Shown piece by piece: positions 28,978-38,000 of a DNA stretch of 64,000 bases. A program made the position numbers and the translations under genes. Positions within the stretch are counted from its first letter, which is position 1. Each line of letters begins with the position of its first letter. The stretch comes from Sedimentitalea xiamensis (GTDB lineage: Bacteria > Pseudomonadota > Alphaproteobacteria > Rhodobacterales > Rhodobacteraceae), in assembly GCF_030164465.1 (NCBI RefSeq), contig NZ_JASNJE010000016.1, positions 1 to 64,000 on the forward strand, written 5' to 3'. The notes under the pieces were generated by a model that saw only the letters and a list, made by a program, of their open reading frames with translations, did no database searches and was not told the origin of the DNA.

Positions 28978-29630
28978 TCGCCCTGCTGATGCGCGACCTG
29001 AAACTGGCGTTTCGCGCCGGCGGCGGCTTTGGCCTCGGCCTGGCCTTCTTCCTTATCGTCACGGTTCTGGTGCCGTTCAGCGTCGGGCCGCAGTCGTCGC
29101 TGCTGGCGACGATCTCGCCGGGGGTTCTGTGGCTGGGCGCGCTGCTGGCGTGCCTCTTGTCGCTGGACCGTCTGCTGGCGCTCGACTGGGAAGACGGATC
29201 GCTCGACCTGCTGGCGACGGCGCCGCTGCCGCTGGAAGCCGTGGTGACGATCAAGGCGCTGGCGCATTGGATCACCACGGGGCTGCCGCTGGTTCTGGCC
29301 GCCCCGGTCCTGGGGGTCCTGCTGAACCTGCCGCAGCCGGGATTTGTCTGGCTGGTGGTTTCGCTGGCTCTCGGGACGCCGGCGCTGTCCGTCATCGGCA
29401 CCTTCGGGGCCGCGCTGACGGTCGGGTTGAAACGCGGCGGACTGCTGCTGTCGCTGCTGGTTCTGCCGCTATACGTGCCGACCCTGATCTTCGGGGCCGA
29501 GGTCGCCCGGCGCGGCGCGATCAGCATGGAAACGAACACGCCGCTCCTGATGCTGGCGGGGATCACGGCGGGCGCTGTCGCGCTTCTGCCCTTTGCCAGC
29601 GCGGCGGTTCTGCGCGTCAATTTGCGTTGA
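28974..29630 (+). CDS. ccmB: Haem exporter permease CcmB
   Basis: A 218-residue six-helix membrane subunit of the CcmABCD complex. The start ([17 protein letters not shown]) and the helical segments [27 protein letters not shown] match CcmB. It begins with GTG overlapping ccmA, and a gap of 45 bases carrying a promoter candidate separates it from ccmC. Confidence 0.95.
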   Translation: MIALLMRDLKLAFRAGGGFGLGLAFFLIVTVLVPFSVGPQSSLLATISPGVLWLGALLACLLSLDRLLALDWEDGSLDLLATAPLPLEAVVTIKALAHWITTGLPLVLAAPVLGVLLNLPQPGFVWLVVSLALGTPALSVIGTFGAALTVGLKRGGLLLSLLVLPLYVPTLIFGAEVARRGAISMETNTPLLMLAGITAGAVALLPFASAAVLRVNLR

Positions 29631-29640
29631 CCTTTGTCAA

Positions 29641-29669
29641 TTGAGAAACACCCCGACTCGGACTAGATA
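29641..29669 (+). promoter_or_regulatory. ccmC promoter candidate, possibly giving a leaderless mRNA
   Basis: TTGAGA at 29641-29646 and TAGATA at 29664-29669 are separated by 17 bases. A transcription start seven bases after the -10 element falls exactly on the A of the ccmC start codon (29676), and no ribosome-binding site is visible before it. Prediction only. Confidence 0.45.
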
Positions 29670-29675
29670 CTGCGC

Positions 29676-30428
29676 ATGAGCATTTCCGCCAAAGCCAACC
29701 GCCTCTGGGCCTACGCCAATCCCAAGAAATTCCTCGAAACGACAGAGAAAGCTCTGCCGTTCTTCTGGGTCGCCGCGGCGCTCTGCCTGGTTGTGGGACT
29801 GGTCTGGGGGTTCTTCTTCACGCCGGATGACTACCGGCAGGGGTCCACCGTCAAGATCATCTATCTGCATGTGCCGTCGGCGCTGATGGCGATCAACATC
29901 TGGTTCATGATGTTGGTCACGTCGCTGGTCTGGCTGGTCCGGCGCCACCACGTCAGCGCGCTGGCCGCGCGCGCGGCCGCGCCGGTCGGAGTCGTGATGA
30001 CGCTGATCGCGCTCGCCACCGGGGCGATCTGGGGCCAGCCGATGTGGGGCACCTGGTGGGCCTGGGACCCGCGTTTGACGTCGTTCCTGATCCTGTTCTT
30101 GTTCTATCTCGGCTATATCGCGCTCTGGGAAGCGATCGAGAACCCGGATACGGCGGCGGACCTGACCTCGGTCCTGTGCCTTGTCGGATCGGTGTTCGCG
30201 ATCCTGTCGCGCTATGCGGTGAATTTCTGGAACCAGGGGCTGCATCAGGGCGCTTCGCTGTCTCTGGACAAGGAAGAGAACGTGGCCGATGTCTTCTGGG
30301 TGCCGCTGCTGGTCTGTATCGCCGGGTTCGTTCTGTTGTTCGTCGCGCTGGTTCTCTATCGCACCGGCACCGAAATCCGCGCCCGCCGGATCAAAGCGTT
30401 GCAGGCGCGGGAACGGGTAGGGGCATGA
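29676..30428 (+). CDS. ccmC: Haem ABC transporter permease CcmC
   Basis: A 250-residue six-helix protein that delivers haem to the chaperone CcmE. The tryptophan-rich WWD motif is present (WGQPMWGTWWAWDPRLTS) with haem-ligand histidines in the flanking loops (YLHVPSA; NQGLHQGASLS). The stop codon overlaps the beginning of ccmD. No ribosome site precedes the ATG. Confidence 0.96.
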   Translation: MSISAKANRLWAYANPKKFLETTEKALPFFWVAAALCLVVGLVWGFFFTPDDYRQGSTVKIIYLHVPSALMAINIWFMMLVTSLVWLVRRHHVSALAARAAAPVGVVMTLIALATGAIWGQPMWGTWWAWDPRLTSFLILFLFYLGYIALWEAIENPDTAADLTSVLCLVGSVFAILSRYAVNFWNQGLHQGASLSLDKEENVADVFWVPLLVCIAGFVLLFVALVLYRTGTEIRARRIKALQARERVGA

Positions 30429-30583
30429 TGCCGGATCTTGGAAAATACGCCGATGCGGTGCTGTCGGCCTATGCGGCGTCGATCCTGCTGCTGGTGCTGC
30501 TGGTGCTGGTCAGCCTGTGGCGGGGGCGCCGGATGCGCGCCGAATTGACGGCTGTCGAGAACAGGTTGAAACGCGATGGCTAA
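30428..30583 (+). CDS. ccmD: Haem exporter protein CcmD
   Basis: A 51-residue single-span protein (SAYAASILLLVLLVLVSLWRG) with the typical basic cytoplasmic tail. CcmD holds the CcmABC complex together and assists release of haem-loaded CcmE. The second of two adjacent ATG codons is chosen because AGGGGC lies at a better distance from it. It overlaps the ccmG start by eight bases. Confidence 0.88.
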   Translation: MPDLGKYADAVLSAYAASILLLVLLVLVSLWRGRRMRAELTAVENRLKRDG

Positions 30584-31115
30584 ACTGTCTCCGCTGATAA
30601 TCGCGCCGCCCCTGGTCTTTGGCGCGTTCGTCCTGCTTGCCGCTGTCGGCATGTTCCGGGACGATCCCGAGGCGCTGCCCTCGGCGCGGGCCGGGCAACC
30701 GGCGCCGCCCGTGGTTCTGACGGAACTGGCCGACAAGACCCTTTTTGACGACGCCACCCTGCGGGACGGACAGGTGAAGCTGGTCAACTACTGGGCCAGC
30801 TGGTGCGCGCCCTGTCGGGTCGAACATCCCAACCTCGAACAGTTGGCGGCAGAAGGCGTGCCGATCTATGGCGTCAACTACAAGGACGATCCGAACAATG
30901 CCGCCAAGTTCCTGACCGAGCTCGGGGATCCCTATACCGCGATCGGGGCGGATAGGGATGGCAAGATGGCTCTGGATTGGGGGGTATACGGTGTGCCCGA
31001 AACCTATGTGGTCGATGGAAACGGTGTGATCCTGCTGCGCGTGGCGGGGCCGGTGACGCAACGGGTGATGGAAGAGACCCTGCGCCCCGCGATGGAAGCA
31101 TCCGACGGCGGCTGA
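30576..31115 (+). CDS. ccmG: Thiol:disulfide interchange protein CcmG (DsbE)
   Basis: A membrane-anchored periplasmic thioredoxin of 179 residues that reduces the haem-binding cysteines of apocytochrome c. It has an N-terminal anchor (IIAPPLVFGAFVLLAAVGMF), the redox motif WCAPC with cysteines 77 and 80, and the conserved GVPETYVVD loop. It closes the cluster: ccmE, ccmF and ccmH are not present here and must be elsewhere. A strong terminator follows. Confidence 0.95.
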   Translation: MAKLSPLIIAPPLVFGAFVLLAAVGMFRDDPEALPSARAGQPAPPVVLTELADKTLFDDATLRDGQVKLVNYWASWCAPCRVEHPNLEQLAAEGVPIYGVNYKDDPNNAAKFLTELGDPYTAIGADRDGKMALDWGVYGVPETYVVDGNGVILLRVAGPVTQRVMEETLRPAMEASDGG

Positions 31116-31139
31116 CGACACGCCCTCCGCCGGAACCAA

Positions 31140-31175
31140 AAAGGCCCCGCAGGTTGCGGGGCCTTTCGTCTTTTT
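31140..31175. terminator. Bidirectional terminator between ccmG and acnA
   Basis: An 11-bp perfect stem (31140-31150 with 31156-31166, AAAGGCCCCGC and its complement) around a five-base loop, with T-rich sequence after it on the plus strand and A residues before it, serving the two convergent genes. Confidence 0.85.
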
Positions 31176-31189
31176 GCGGGTCGAAAGGC

Positions 31190-33937
31190 TCAGGCGGCCT
31201 TGGCCAGATTGCGCAGCACGTAATGCAGGACGCCGCCGTGCTCGATGTATTCGATCTCGATTGCGGTATCGATCCGGCATTTCAGCGTGATCACCCGCTG
31301 GCTGCCGTCTGTCATCGTGATCGTGGCCGGGACCTCCTGAAGCGGTTGTATCGTATCCAGGCCGTGGATCGACACCGTTTCATCCCCGGTCAGGCCCAAG
31401 GACTTGCGGGTGTCACCACCGGTGAATTCGAACGGGATGACCCCCATGCCGACGAGGTTGGAGCGATGGATGCGCTCGAAGCTCTCGGCGATCACCGCCT
31501 TCACACCCAGGAGCGCCGTGCCTTTCGCCGCCCAGTCGCGGGACGATCCGGCGCCGTATTGTTCGCCGCCGAAGATGACCAGAGGAATGTCGGTTTCCTG
31601 ATAGGCCATCGCCGCGTCGAAGATCGACATCTGCCTGCCGTCCGGCCCCTTGGTATAGCCGCCTTCGACGCCATCCAGCATCTCGTTGCGGATGCGGATG
31701 TTGGCGAATGTGCCGCGCATCATCACCTCGTGGTTGCCGCGGCGGCTGCCGTAGGAGTTGAATTCCCGCACCGGCACCTGATGGTTGGACAGGTATTGTC
31801 CCGCGGGCGTGGTTTCCTTGAACGATCCGGCCGGGCTGATGTGGTCGGTGGTGATCATGTCCCCCAGGACCGCGAGAACCTTGGCGCCTTCGATATTGCT
31901 GATCACACCGGGTTCCTTGCCCATGCCCTGGAAATAGGGCGGGTTCTGCACATAGGTGGACGCGGGCGGCCAGTCGTAGGTCTGGCTGTCGGTGGTTTCC
32001 ACCGCCTGCCATTTCTCGTCGCCCTTGAACACGTCGGCATATTTGGTGAGGAACGCGTCGCGGGTGACGGTCTTTTCCACGAGGTCCGCGATTTCCTTGG
32101 ACGTGGGCCAGATGTCCTTCAGGTAGACATCGTTGCCATCCTTGTCCTGACCCAGCGGTTCGTTGGCCAGATCGACGTTCATGTCCCCGGCCAGCGCATA
32201 GGCGACCACCAGCGGCGGGCTGGCGAGATAGTTGGCGCGCACATCCGGGCTGATCCGGCCTTCGAAGTTGCGGTTGCCGGACAGAACCGAGGTGGCGACC
32301 AGATCGCCCTTGGCGATGGCTTCGGACAGTTCCTTCTGGATCGGACCGGAGTTGCCGATACAGGTGGTGCAGCCATAGCCGACCAGGTTGAAGCCGATGG
32401 CGTCCAGATCCTCCTGCAACCCGGCCGCTTCCAGATAGGCCGACACCACCTGGCTGCCCGGCGCCAGCGAGGTCTTGACCCAGGGCTTGCGGGTCAGCCC
32501 GAGCGCGTGCGCCTTGCGCGCCACCAGCCCGGCGCCGATCATGACATAGGGGTTGGAGGTGTTGGTGCAGGAGGTGATCGAGGCGATCACGACCGATCCG
32601 TCGCGCAGTTCGTAATCCTCGCCTTCCACCTTGATCGACTTGCGCGGATCGATGAGCTCATCTGGCGCGGGGCCTTCTTCGGCCATGTCGGTGGCGGCTT
32701 GGCTTTCATCGACGCCGCGGTATTCGGACACGACCTTGAAGAAGGCATCCGCCGCCTGGTTGAGCGGAGTATAGTCCTGCGGCCGCTTGGGGCCGGAAAT
32801 CGCCGGCACGATGGTGCCCATGTCCAGCGACAGCGTGTCGGTGTAGATCGGCGCATAGCCCGCGTCGCGCCACATGCCGTTTTCCTTGGCATAGGCTTCG
32901 ACGAGCGCCACGCGGTCGGCGTCGCGCCCCGTGTTGCGCAGGTAACGCAGGGTTTCGTCGTCGATCGGGAAGAAGCCGCAGGTGGCACCGTATTCCGGCG
33001 CCATGTTGGCGATGGTCGCACGATCGGCCAGCGGCAGGTGGTCGAGCCCGGCACCGTAGAATTCGACGAACTTGCCGACAACGCCTTTCTTGCGCAGCAT
33101 TTCCACCACTTTCAGCACGAGATCGGTGCCGGTGGTGCCTTCGATCATCTGGCCGGTCAGTTCGAAGCCGACGACCTCGGGGATCAGCATCGAGATCGGC
33201 TGGCCGAGCATTGCCGCTTCGGCCTCGATCCCGCCGACGCCCCAGCCCAGAACCGCCGCGCCGTTGACCATGGTGGTGTGGCTGTCGGTGCCGACCAGCG
33301 TGTCGGGATAGGCGACTTCGGCGCCGGTCTGGTCGGTGTCGGTCCAGACGGTCTGGGCGAGGTATTCCAGGTTCACCTGGTGGCAGATGCCCGTTCCCGG
33401 CGGCACCACGCGGAAGTTGTCGAACGCGCCCTGGCCCCATTTCAGGAACTGGTATCGTTCCATGTTGCGTTCATATTCGCGGTCCACGTTCATCTGGAAC
33501 GCGCGCGGATTGCCGAATTCGTCGATCATCACCGAATGGTCGATGACCAGATCGACCGGGTTGAGCGGGTTGATCATCTCGGGCTTGCCGCCCAGTGCGA
33601 CGATCCCATCCCGCATGGCGGCAAGATCGACCACCGCGGGAACCCCGGTGAAATCCTGCATCAGGACGCGGGCCGGGCGATAGGCGATCTCGCGCGGGTT
33701 CTGGCCACCCTTGGCGCCCCATTCGGCAAAGGCCCTGATGTCATCGACGCTGACGGTCTTGCCGTCCTCGAATCGCAGCATGTTTTCAAGAACCACCTTG
33801 AGCGCCGCCGGCAGGTTCGAGAAATCGCCCAGACCGGCTTCGGTCGCGGCGGGGATCGAATAATAGGAGATGGTCTTGCCATTCACACTCAGCGTCTTGC
33901 GTGTCTTGGCTGTGTCCTGTCCAACGGTGATGGGCAT
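31190..33937 (-). CDS. acnA: Aconitate hydratase AcnA
   Basis: The TCA-cycle enzyme interconverting citrate and isocitrate, 915 residues, of the AcnA/IRP1 type. Cluster-ligand cysteines are visible in ITSCTNTSNP and GCTTCIGNSG. The motif VGTDSHTTMVNG and the swivel domain segment YGAGSSRDWAAKG are present. It starts at ATG 33937 after GGAAGG. It stands alone, convergent with the ccm cluster. The upstream region holds a pair of 10-base-spaced repeats (34042-34060) that may be a regulator site. Confidence 0.97.
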   Translation of the reverse strand: MPITVGQDTAKTRKTLSVNGKTISYYSIPAATEAGLGDFSNLPAALKVVLENMLRFEDGKTVSVDDIRAFAEWGAKGGQNPREIAYRPARVLMQDFTGVPAVVDLAAMRDGIVALGGKPEMINPLNPVDLVIDHSVMIDEFGNPRAFQMNVDREYERNMERYQFLKWGQGAFDNFRVVPPGTGICHQVNLEYLAQTVWTDTDQTGAEVAYPDTLVGTDSHTTMVNGAAVLGWGVGGIEAEAAMLGQPISMLIPEVVGFELTGQMIEGTTGTDLVLKVVEMLRKKGVVGKFVEFYGAGLDHLPLADRATIANMAPEYGATCGFFPIDDETLRYLRNTGRDADRVALVEAYAKENGMWRDAGYAPIYTDTLSLDMGTIVPAISGPKRPQDYTPLNQAADAFFKVVSEYRGVDESQAATDMAEEGPAPDELIDPRKSIKVEGEDYELRDGSVVIASITSCTNTSNPYVMIGAGLVARKAHALGLTRKPWVKTSLAPGSQVVSAYLEAAGLQEDLDAIGFNLVGYGCTTCIGNSGPIQKELSEAIAKGDLVATSVLSGNRNFEGRISPDVRANYLASPPLVVAYALAGDMNVDLANEPLGQDKDGNDVYLKDIWPTSKEIADLVEKTVTRDAFLTKYADVFKGDEKWQAVETTDSQTYDWPPASTYVQNPPYFQGMGKEPGVISNIEGAKVLAVLGDMITTDHISPAGSFKETTPAGQYLSNHQVPVREFNSYGSRRGNHEVMMRGTFANIRIRNEMLDGVEGGYTKGPDGRQMSIFDAAMAYQETDIPLVIFGGEQYGAGSSRDWAAKGTALLGVKAVIAESFERIHRSNLVGMGVIPFEFTGGDTRKSLGLTGDETVSIHGLDTIQPLQEVPATITMTDGSQRVITLKCRIDTAIEIEYIEHGGVLHYVLRNLAKAA

Positions 33938-34041
33938 CTGATGGCCTTCCTCTAAAGAGTCGTGGATATTGGGAGTTCGCTGACCGTTATCTGCAACAGG
34001 ACCGGCATGGGTTCAATAGAGATCGGAGGGGTGCGACGATT

Positions 34042-34060
34042 TTGTATACCATTGTATGCC
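34042..34060. promoter_or_regulatory. Direct-repeat operator candidate upstream of acnA
   Basis: TTGTATACC (34042-34050) and TTGTATGCC (34052-34060) are two near-identical half-sites spaced 10 bases apart, about 105 bases upstream of acnA and 115 bases upstream of the divergent DUF1223 gene. The sequence is A/T-richer than its surroundings and contains possible minus-strand -10 elements. GTATAC-centred sites are common for GntR-type regulators, but the binding protein is unknown. Confidence 0.35.
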
Positions 34061-34175
34061 GGCCTCTCCGGGGTCGGCCCCGCCACGCCGCGGCCGGCGT
34101 CTCAAGAAACCTTGATTGGCCAATTCCGACCGATGCAACTAGATCGTTGGAGGCCACAAGGGATAATCACCGGAC

Positions 34176-34883
34176 ATGAAACTGCGCGCCGCCGCATCGC
34201 TCGCGATATGGATGATTCTGACATCGAGCCTCTGGGCCGACTCCACGACAAGCCATCCGGTCGTGATCGAACTATTCACGTCGCAAGGCTGTTCGTCCTG
34301 TCCGCCGGCGGACAAGTTGCTGCATGACCTGACCGGACGGCCGGACGTGATCCCTCTGGCGTTGCATGTGGACTATTGGGACTACATCGGCTGGGAGGAT
34401 TCCTTCGCGCGCGCCGAAAACACCCTGCGGCAACGCAAATACGCCCGCGCCGGAGGACGCAAGATGATCTACACGCCACAGATCATCGTCAATGGCCAGC
34501 AGGACATAGCCGGGGGGAACGCGATGAAATTGGCCGATGCGATCGCCCTGCACAAGGCCGAACCGTCCAGGGTTTCCCTGCGCGCCGGGCGCGATGACGA
34601 CATTCTCAGCATCCAGGCCGAAACCCTGGCGCCTGTGGCGGCGCCGCTGACGGTGCTGGTGGTCCGATACACGCCGTTGCAGTCCGTGACCATCACCCGC
34701 GGCGAGAACGCCGGCCACACGATAGACTACGCCAATGTCGTGGATGAGATGACGGTCGTGGGTCACTGGGACGGAGGCGCGCCGCTCAGCCTCAGCGCCC
34801 AAATGGGCGGGTCGAAACCGGCGGCGGTTCTGCTTCAGTATCCGGGTCCGGGCGCCATCGTCGCCGCGGCCCGCGTGGACTGA
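34176..34883 (+). CDS. DUF1223 thioredoxin-like secreted protein
   Basis: A 235-residue protein with a signal peptide (cleavage likely after the alanine near residue 21) and a thioredoxin-like domain with cysteines 39 and 42 in SQGCSSCPPAD. DUF1223 proteins are widespread in alphaproteobacteria; their redox partner is not established. It diverges from acnA and ends two bases from the convergent acyltransferase gene. Confidence 0.85.
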   Translation: MKLRAAASLAIWMILTSSLWADSTTSHPVVIELFTSQGCSSCPPADKLLHDLTGRPDVIPLALHVDYWDYIGWEDSFARAENTLRQRKYARAGGRKMIYTPQIIVNGQQDIAGGNAMKLADAIALHKAEPSRVSLRAGRDDDILSIQAETLAPVAAPLTVLVVRYTPLQSVTITRGENAGHTIDYANVVDEMTVVGHWDGGAPLSLSAQMGGSKPAAVLLQYPGPGAIVAAARVD

Positions 34884-34885
34884 TC

Positions 34886-35773
34886 CTAGCCTTTCCAGCG
34901 CCGGTGAATCCAGAACCACTGGTCCATGTGGGCGCGCACGAGTTCTTCCAGGCCGTCATTGATCGCCTGGGTCATTGTCACCGCGTCCGAATGTTCGATC
35001 GGGGCGTGCATGACGATCGCGAAATCCAGGCCGTTCGGCTGGCGGATGGCATAGACTGGAATCAGCGCCGCATCGTGGCGCAGCGCCAGTTCGGCAGGAA
35101 CGGTCGAGGTATTCGCGGGTTGTCCGAAAAAATTCAGGACGGTGCCGTCCTGGACGTGCAGATCGCCGACAATCGCGATGATGCCGCCGGCTTTCAGGTG
35201 GCGCACCATTTCGACCATGCCCCGGCGGCCCTGTTCGAACATCGGGGTGCCGATCGACGAAATCGTGCGCACGTAGTGTTCGTTGAAGTAGGGGTTCGCC
35301 ATGCGGCGGTAGAGCGCGCCCATCTTGTGCCCGCGCCCGATCAGGTTCGCGCGCGCGGCATCGTAATTGCCGAAATGTCCGGTCATCAGGATGACTGGCC
35401 GTCCTTCCTCGCGCGCCCGTTCCAGCGCGGACAGTCCCGGACCACTGACCGGCGCGGCCCGCGCCCGGTCGATGAAATCCCGCCCGGCATAGAGTTCGAT
35501 CAGGGTGCGCCCGGCATTGTCGGGCACGGCCTTGCACAGGCGGCGCACCTCGGCGTCGGCGAGGTCGGGCCGGGCCAGTTGCAGATTGTCCCGGACGCGC
35601 CGGTCAAACCCGGCCAGCGGCGCCATGACGCGGGACACCAGCCAGCCCATCGCGGGGATCCGCCGGTGGTAGGGGATCAGCCCGATGAGTCCGATCAACC
35701 CGCGCAAGAACAGGTTGGCGGCAAAATACTTCGCGCGATCCAGGCGGGACAGGTCGGAGAAATCTGCCGGCAT
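34886..35773 (-). CDS. LpxL/HtrB-type lysophospholipid or lipid A acyltransferase
   Basis: A 295-residue inner-membrane acyltransferase with an N-terminal hydrophobic anchor (ANLFLRGLIGLIGLIPY). The catalytic HX4D motif is HFGNYD near residue 132, and the later GDLHVQDGTVLNFFGQPA and WFWIHRRWKG segments match the LpxL/LpxM group. It probably adds a secondary acyl chain to lipid A, but a phospholipid role cannot be excluded. The EamA gene ends 10 bases upstream on the same strand (its upstream partner in transcription). Confidence 0.87.
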   Translation of the reverse strand: MPADFSDLSRLDRAKYFAANLFLRGLIGLIGLIPYHRRIPAMGWLVSRVMAPLAGFDRRVRDNLQLARPDLADAEVRRLCKAVPDNAGRTLIELYAGRDFIDRARAAPVSGPGLSALERAREEGRPVILMTGHFGNYDAARANLIGRGHKMGALYRRMANPYFNEHYVRTISSIGTPMFEQGRRGMVEMVRHLKAGGIIAIVGDLHVQDGTVLNFFGQPANTSTVPAELALRHDAALIPVYAIRQPNGLDFAIVMHAPIEHSDAVTMTQAINDGLEELVRAHMDQWFWIHRRWKG

Positions 35774-35783
35774 TCAACGGTTC

Positions 35784-36653
35784 TCAGCGGCGGTAGGTTT
35801 CGCGGTGCCAGACATACAGACCGGCCCCCGCGATCACAAGCGCGCCGCAGATCGTCCAGAAATCGGGCAGCTCGGCAAAGAACAGCGCTCCCCATGCGGC
35901 GGCGAACACCAGCCCGGTGTAGGAATAGGGCGCCAGCATGCTGGCCTCGCCAAGGCTGAAGGCGCGGATCAGCGCCAGCTGGCCGAAGGTTCCGAAGAGC
36001 GTGATCAGACCGATCAGCCCCCATCCCGCCGCATCGGGCATGCGCCAGAATGCGGGAACCGCCAGGGTCAGCAGGACGGTGCCGACAAGGCCCGTATAGA
36101 ACAGAGATGTCCAGACATCCTCTTTGGGGCCGAGCCGCCGGGTCAGAAGCGAATAGGCGGAATAGCAGGCGGCGGCTCCCAGCGGCAGCAGGGCGGCGAT
36201 GGAAAACACGTCGCTGCCGGGACGGATGATGATCATCGCCCCGATCAGTGCGAAGGCGATCCCGGCAATGCGCCGCGGTCCGAGCGATTCGCCCAGGAAC
36301 AGCGCCGCGCCCAGCGTGATCAGGACCGGGTTCACGGCCATAAGCGCGGCGGCATCGGTCAGCGGAATCAGGCTGATCCCGGTGAAAAACAGCGCCGTCG
36401 CGCTCATCAGGAGAACGGAGCGCAGGAATTGCAGCCAGGGGTGACGGGTGTGGACGACGGTGCGCAATCGGGGTGCGACGAGCACCAGAACCAGGAGCAT
36501 CTGGCCCGTGTAGCGCGCCCAAACCGTCGGAACGATCCCGATTCGCAGCGACAGTGCCTTGGCCGAAGCGTCCATCAGCGTGAAGCACAGGATGGCCGTG
36601 ATCATGAGAAGGATCGCGCGGTTGCGCGGCTGAACCAGAGCGGCTTCGGTCAT
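35784..36653 (-). CDS. EamA-family (DMT) transporter
   Basis: A 289-residue permease with ten predicted helices and two EamA repeats; the segments SLRIGIVPTVWARYTGQMLLVL and SFTYTGLVFAAAWGALFFAELPDF-type motifs (here YSYTGLVFAAAWGALFFAELP) are typical. The substrate is unknown. It is the upstream gene of a pair with the lipid acyltransferase, 10 bases apart. The 178 bases between this start and the next gene hold nothing recognised. Confidence 0.85.
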   Translation of the reverse strand: MTEAALVQPRNRAILLMITAILCFTLMDASAKALSLRIGIVPTVWARYTGQMLLVLVLVAPRLRTVVHTRHPWLQFLRSVLLMSATALFFTGISLIPLTDAAALMAVNPVLITLGAALFLGESLGPRRIAGIAFALIGAMIIIRPGSDVFSIAALLPLGAAACYSAYSLLTRRLGPKEDVWTSLFYTGLVGTVLLTLAVPAFWRMPDAAGWGLIGLITLFGTFGQLALIRAFSLGEASMLAPYSYTGLVFAAAWGALFFAELPDFWTICGALVIAGAGLYVWHRETYRR

Positions 36654-36831
36654 TGCCCGCTCATTCGGAATGGCGCCGGCGGGGGCGCGAGGCGGGCAGG
36701 GAAAGTCTGGTCATGGACAAGGTGATAGGGTCTGACGAGCGGGCTGTCCATCGCAGAGATGGGCGCGGCGCGTCGCGGCACCGGGGGGCGGCGCACCTTG
36801 CGTCCCGTGCCGGCATCTCCGTTGCCGGGTC

Positions 36832-37923
36832 TCAGTCCGGATCGTCGGGATCGTCCGGCGTGACAAGTTCGATTTCCCCGGCCTGTTCCAATCCGCGGAT
36901 CGCCGCGATCACCTCGGCCATCGCGGCTTCGCCGTCGCAGGGACGCACAGCGCCTTTGTCGGCGATCTCTTCGCGAAGGTTGTCGGCCATCCGGCCGGAC
37001 ATGTTGGACAGCAGGAATTCGGCGGCGGGCGCCGTGTCGTCGTCCGTCGCCGCGGCCAGGGCGGTGATCACGGCGGCCGGGTCCACCGCGCGGAGAACCC
37101 TGGGCACGTCGCGGGGCGCGACCCGCGCGGGGATATGCGCGAATGTAAAGATCGATCTGCGCACACTGGTGGCGAAACTGGCGTCGGCTTCGTCCAGCCC
37201 CGTCAGCATGTCATTGCGCGTCGCGGCAGCGGATTGGTTCAGGATCGCCCCGACGCGGGCGCCGGGATCGTCGTCGAAGGCAAGCAACGGCTTCTGGTCC
37301 ATCTGGCTGGCGAGAGAGAGACCGATCCGGTCGACCGCTTCCGGCGTCACCTGGCCCGTCTGGGACACGGCATAGGTAATCCTGCGGGCCAGTTGTCCGG
37401 GCAGCTTGCCGAGCAGCGCCGCCGCCTTGGCCGTATCGAGCTTGGACAGGAGAACCGCTGCGACTTCGATGCTTTCGGCCTGGGCCATGGTCGCGAGGTC
37501 GGCGACGGGCAGGGCCCGCAACCGGACCCAGGGATCGCCAGCCTGGCGCACGCCCGCTTCCTTGCGCAACCGGGCTGCGGTCTGCGGGCTGATCTTTCCG
37601 TCCATCTGGGCCAGCGTCTCGGCCAGACCCTTCGGAAAGGCAAGGCCGATCCCGTCCAGTTCGCCGGCGAATTCTTCGATCACCGCGGACAGGGTGTGCC
37701 GGTCGACCAGCCCCATGCTGCCCATCTGCTGGATGAGACGCGCCTGAAGATGGTCGGGCAGTTCTTCGAGCGGCAGGTCGGCGCCTTCGTTGAGCAGCAG
37801 ACGCACCACGATGGCCGCCTTGGCCCTGTTGTTCAGAATCTTCGGAGCCGTGACCGGGGATTGCGGCGCGTCCGTCCGTGCGGGTGTCATCGGCAACCGG
37901 GCGATATTGGCGTCGTTCTGCAT
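36832..37923 (-). CDS. FliG-like flagellar motor switch protein (divergent, orphan)
   Basis: A 363-residue protein resembling FliG from end to end. The N-terminal part starts AKAAIVVRLLLNEGADLPLEEL. The middle domain covers SIEVAAVLLSKLDTAKAAALLGKLP. The C-terminal domain is clearest: SIFTFAHIPARV, then VLRAVDPAAVITALAAA, then FLLSNMSGRMADNLREEI. The EHPQ motif of the middle domain is replaced by AESI. FliG joins the MS ring, FliM and the stator, but no other flagellar gene is in this window. The ATG at 37923 is chosen; an in-frame GTG at 37944 is possible. Confidence 0.7.
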   Translation of the reverse strand: MQNDANIARLPMTPARTDAPQSPVTAPKILNNRAKAAIVVRLLLNEGADLPLEELPDHLQARLIQQMGSMGLVDRHTLSAVIEEFAGELDGIGLAFPKGLAETLAQMDGKISPQTAARLRKEAGVRQAGDPWVRLRALPVADLATMAQAESIEVAAVLLSKLDTAKAAALLGKLPGQLARRITYAVSQTGQVTPEAVDRIGLSLASQMDQKPLLAFDDDPGARVGAILNQSAAATRNDMLTGLDEADASFATSVRRSIFTFAHIPARVAPRDVPRVLRAVDPAAVITALAAATDDDTAPAAEFLLSNMSGRMADNLREEIADKGAVRPCDGEAAMAEVIAAIRGLEQAGEIELVTPDDPDDPD

Positions 37924-38000
37924 CTGGATCAGCCTTGTCTTCACACCCCGATCTCGGGCGTTCCGACCTTAGGCGGACAGCCGTAAACAAAGGCTGAAAT

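Noticed and set aside
30977-33955. A 992-codon plus-strand frame opposite acnA
   Set aside because: Antisense shadow of aconitase: compositional bias with no recognisable domain.
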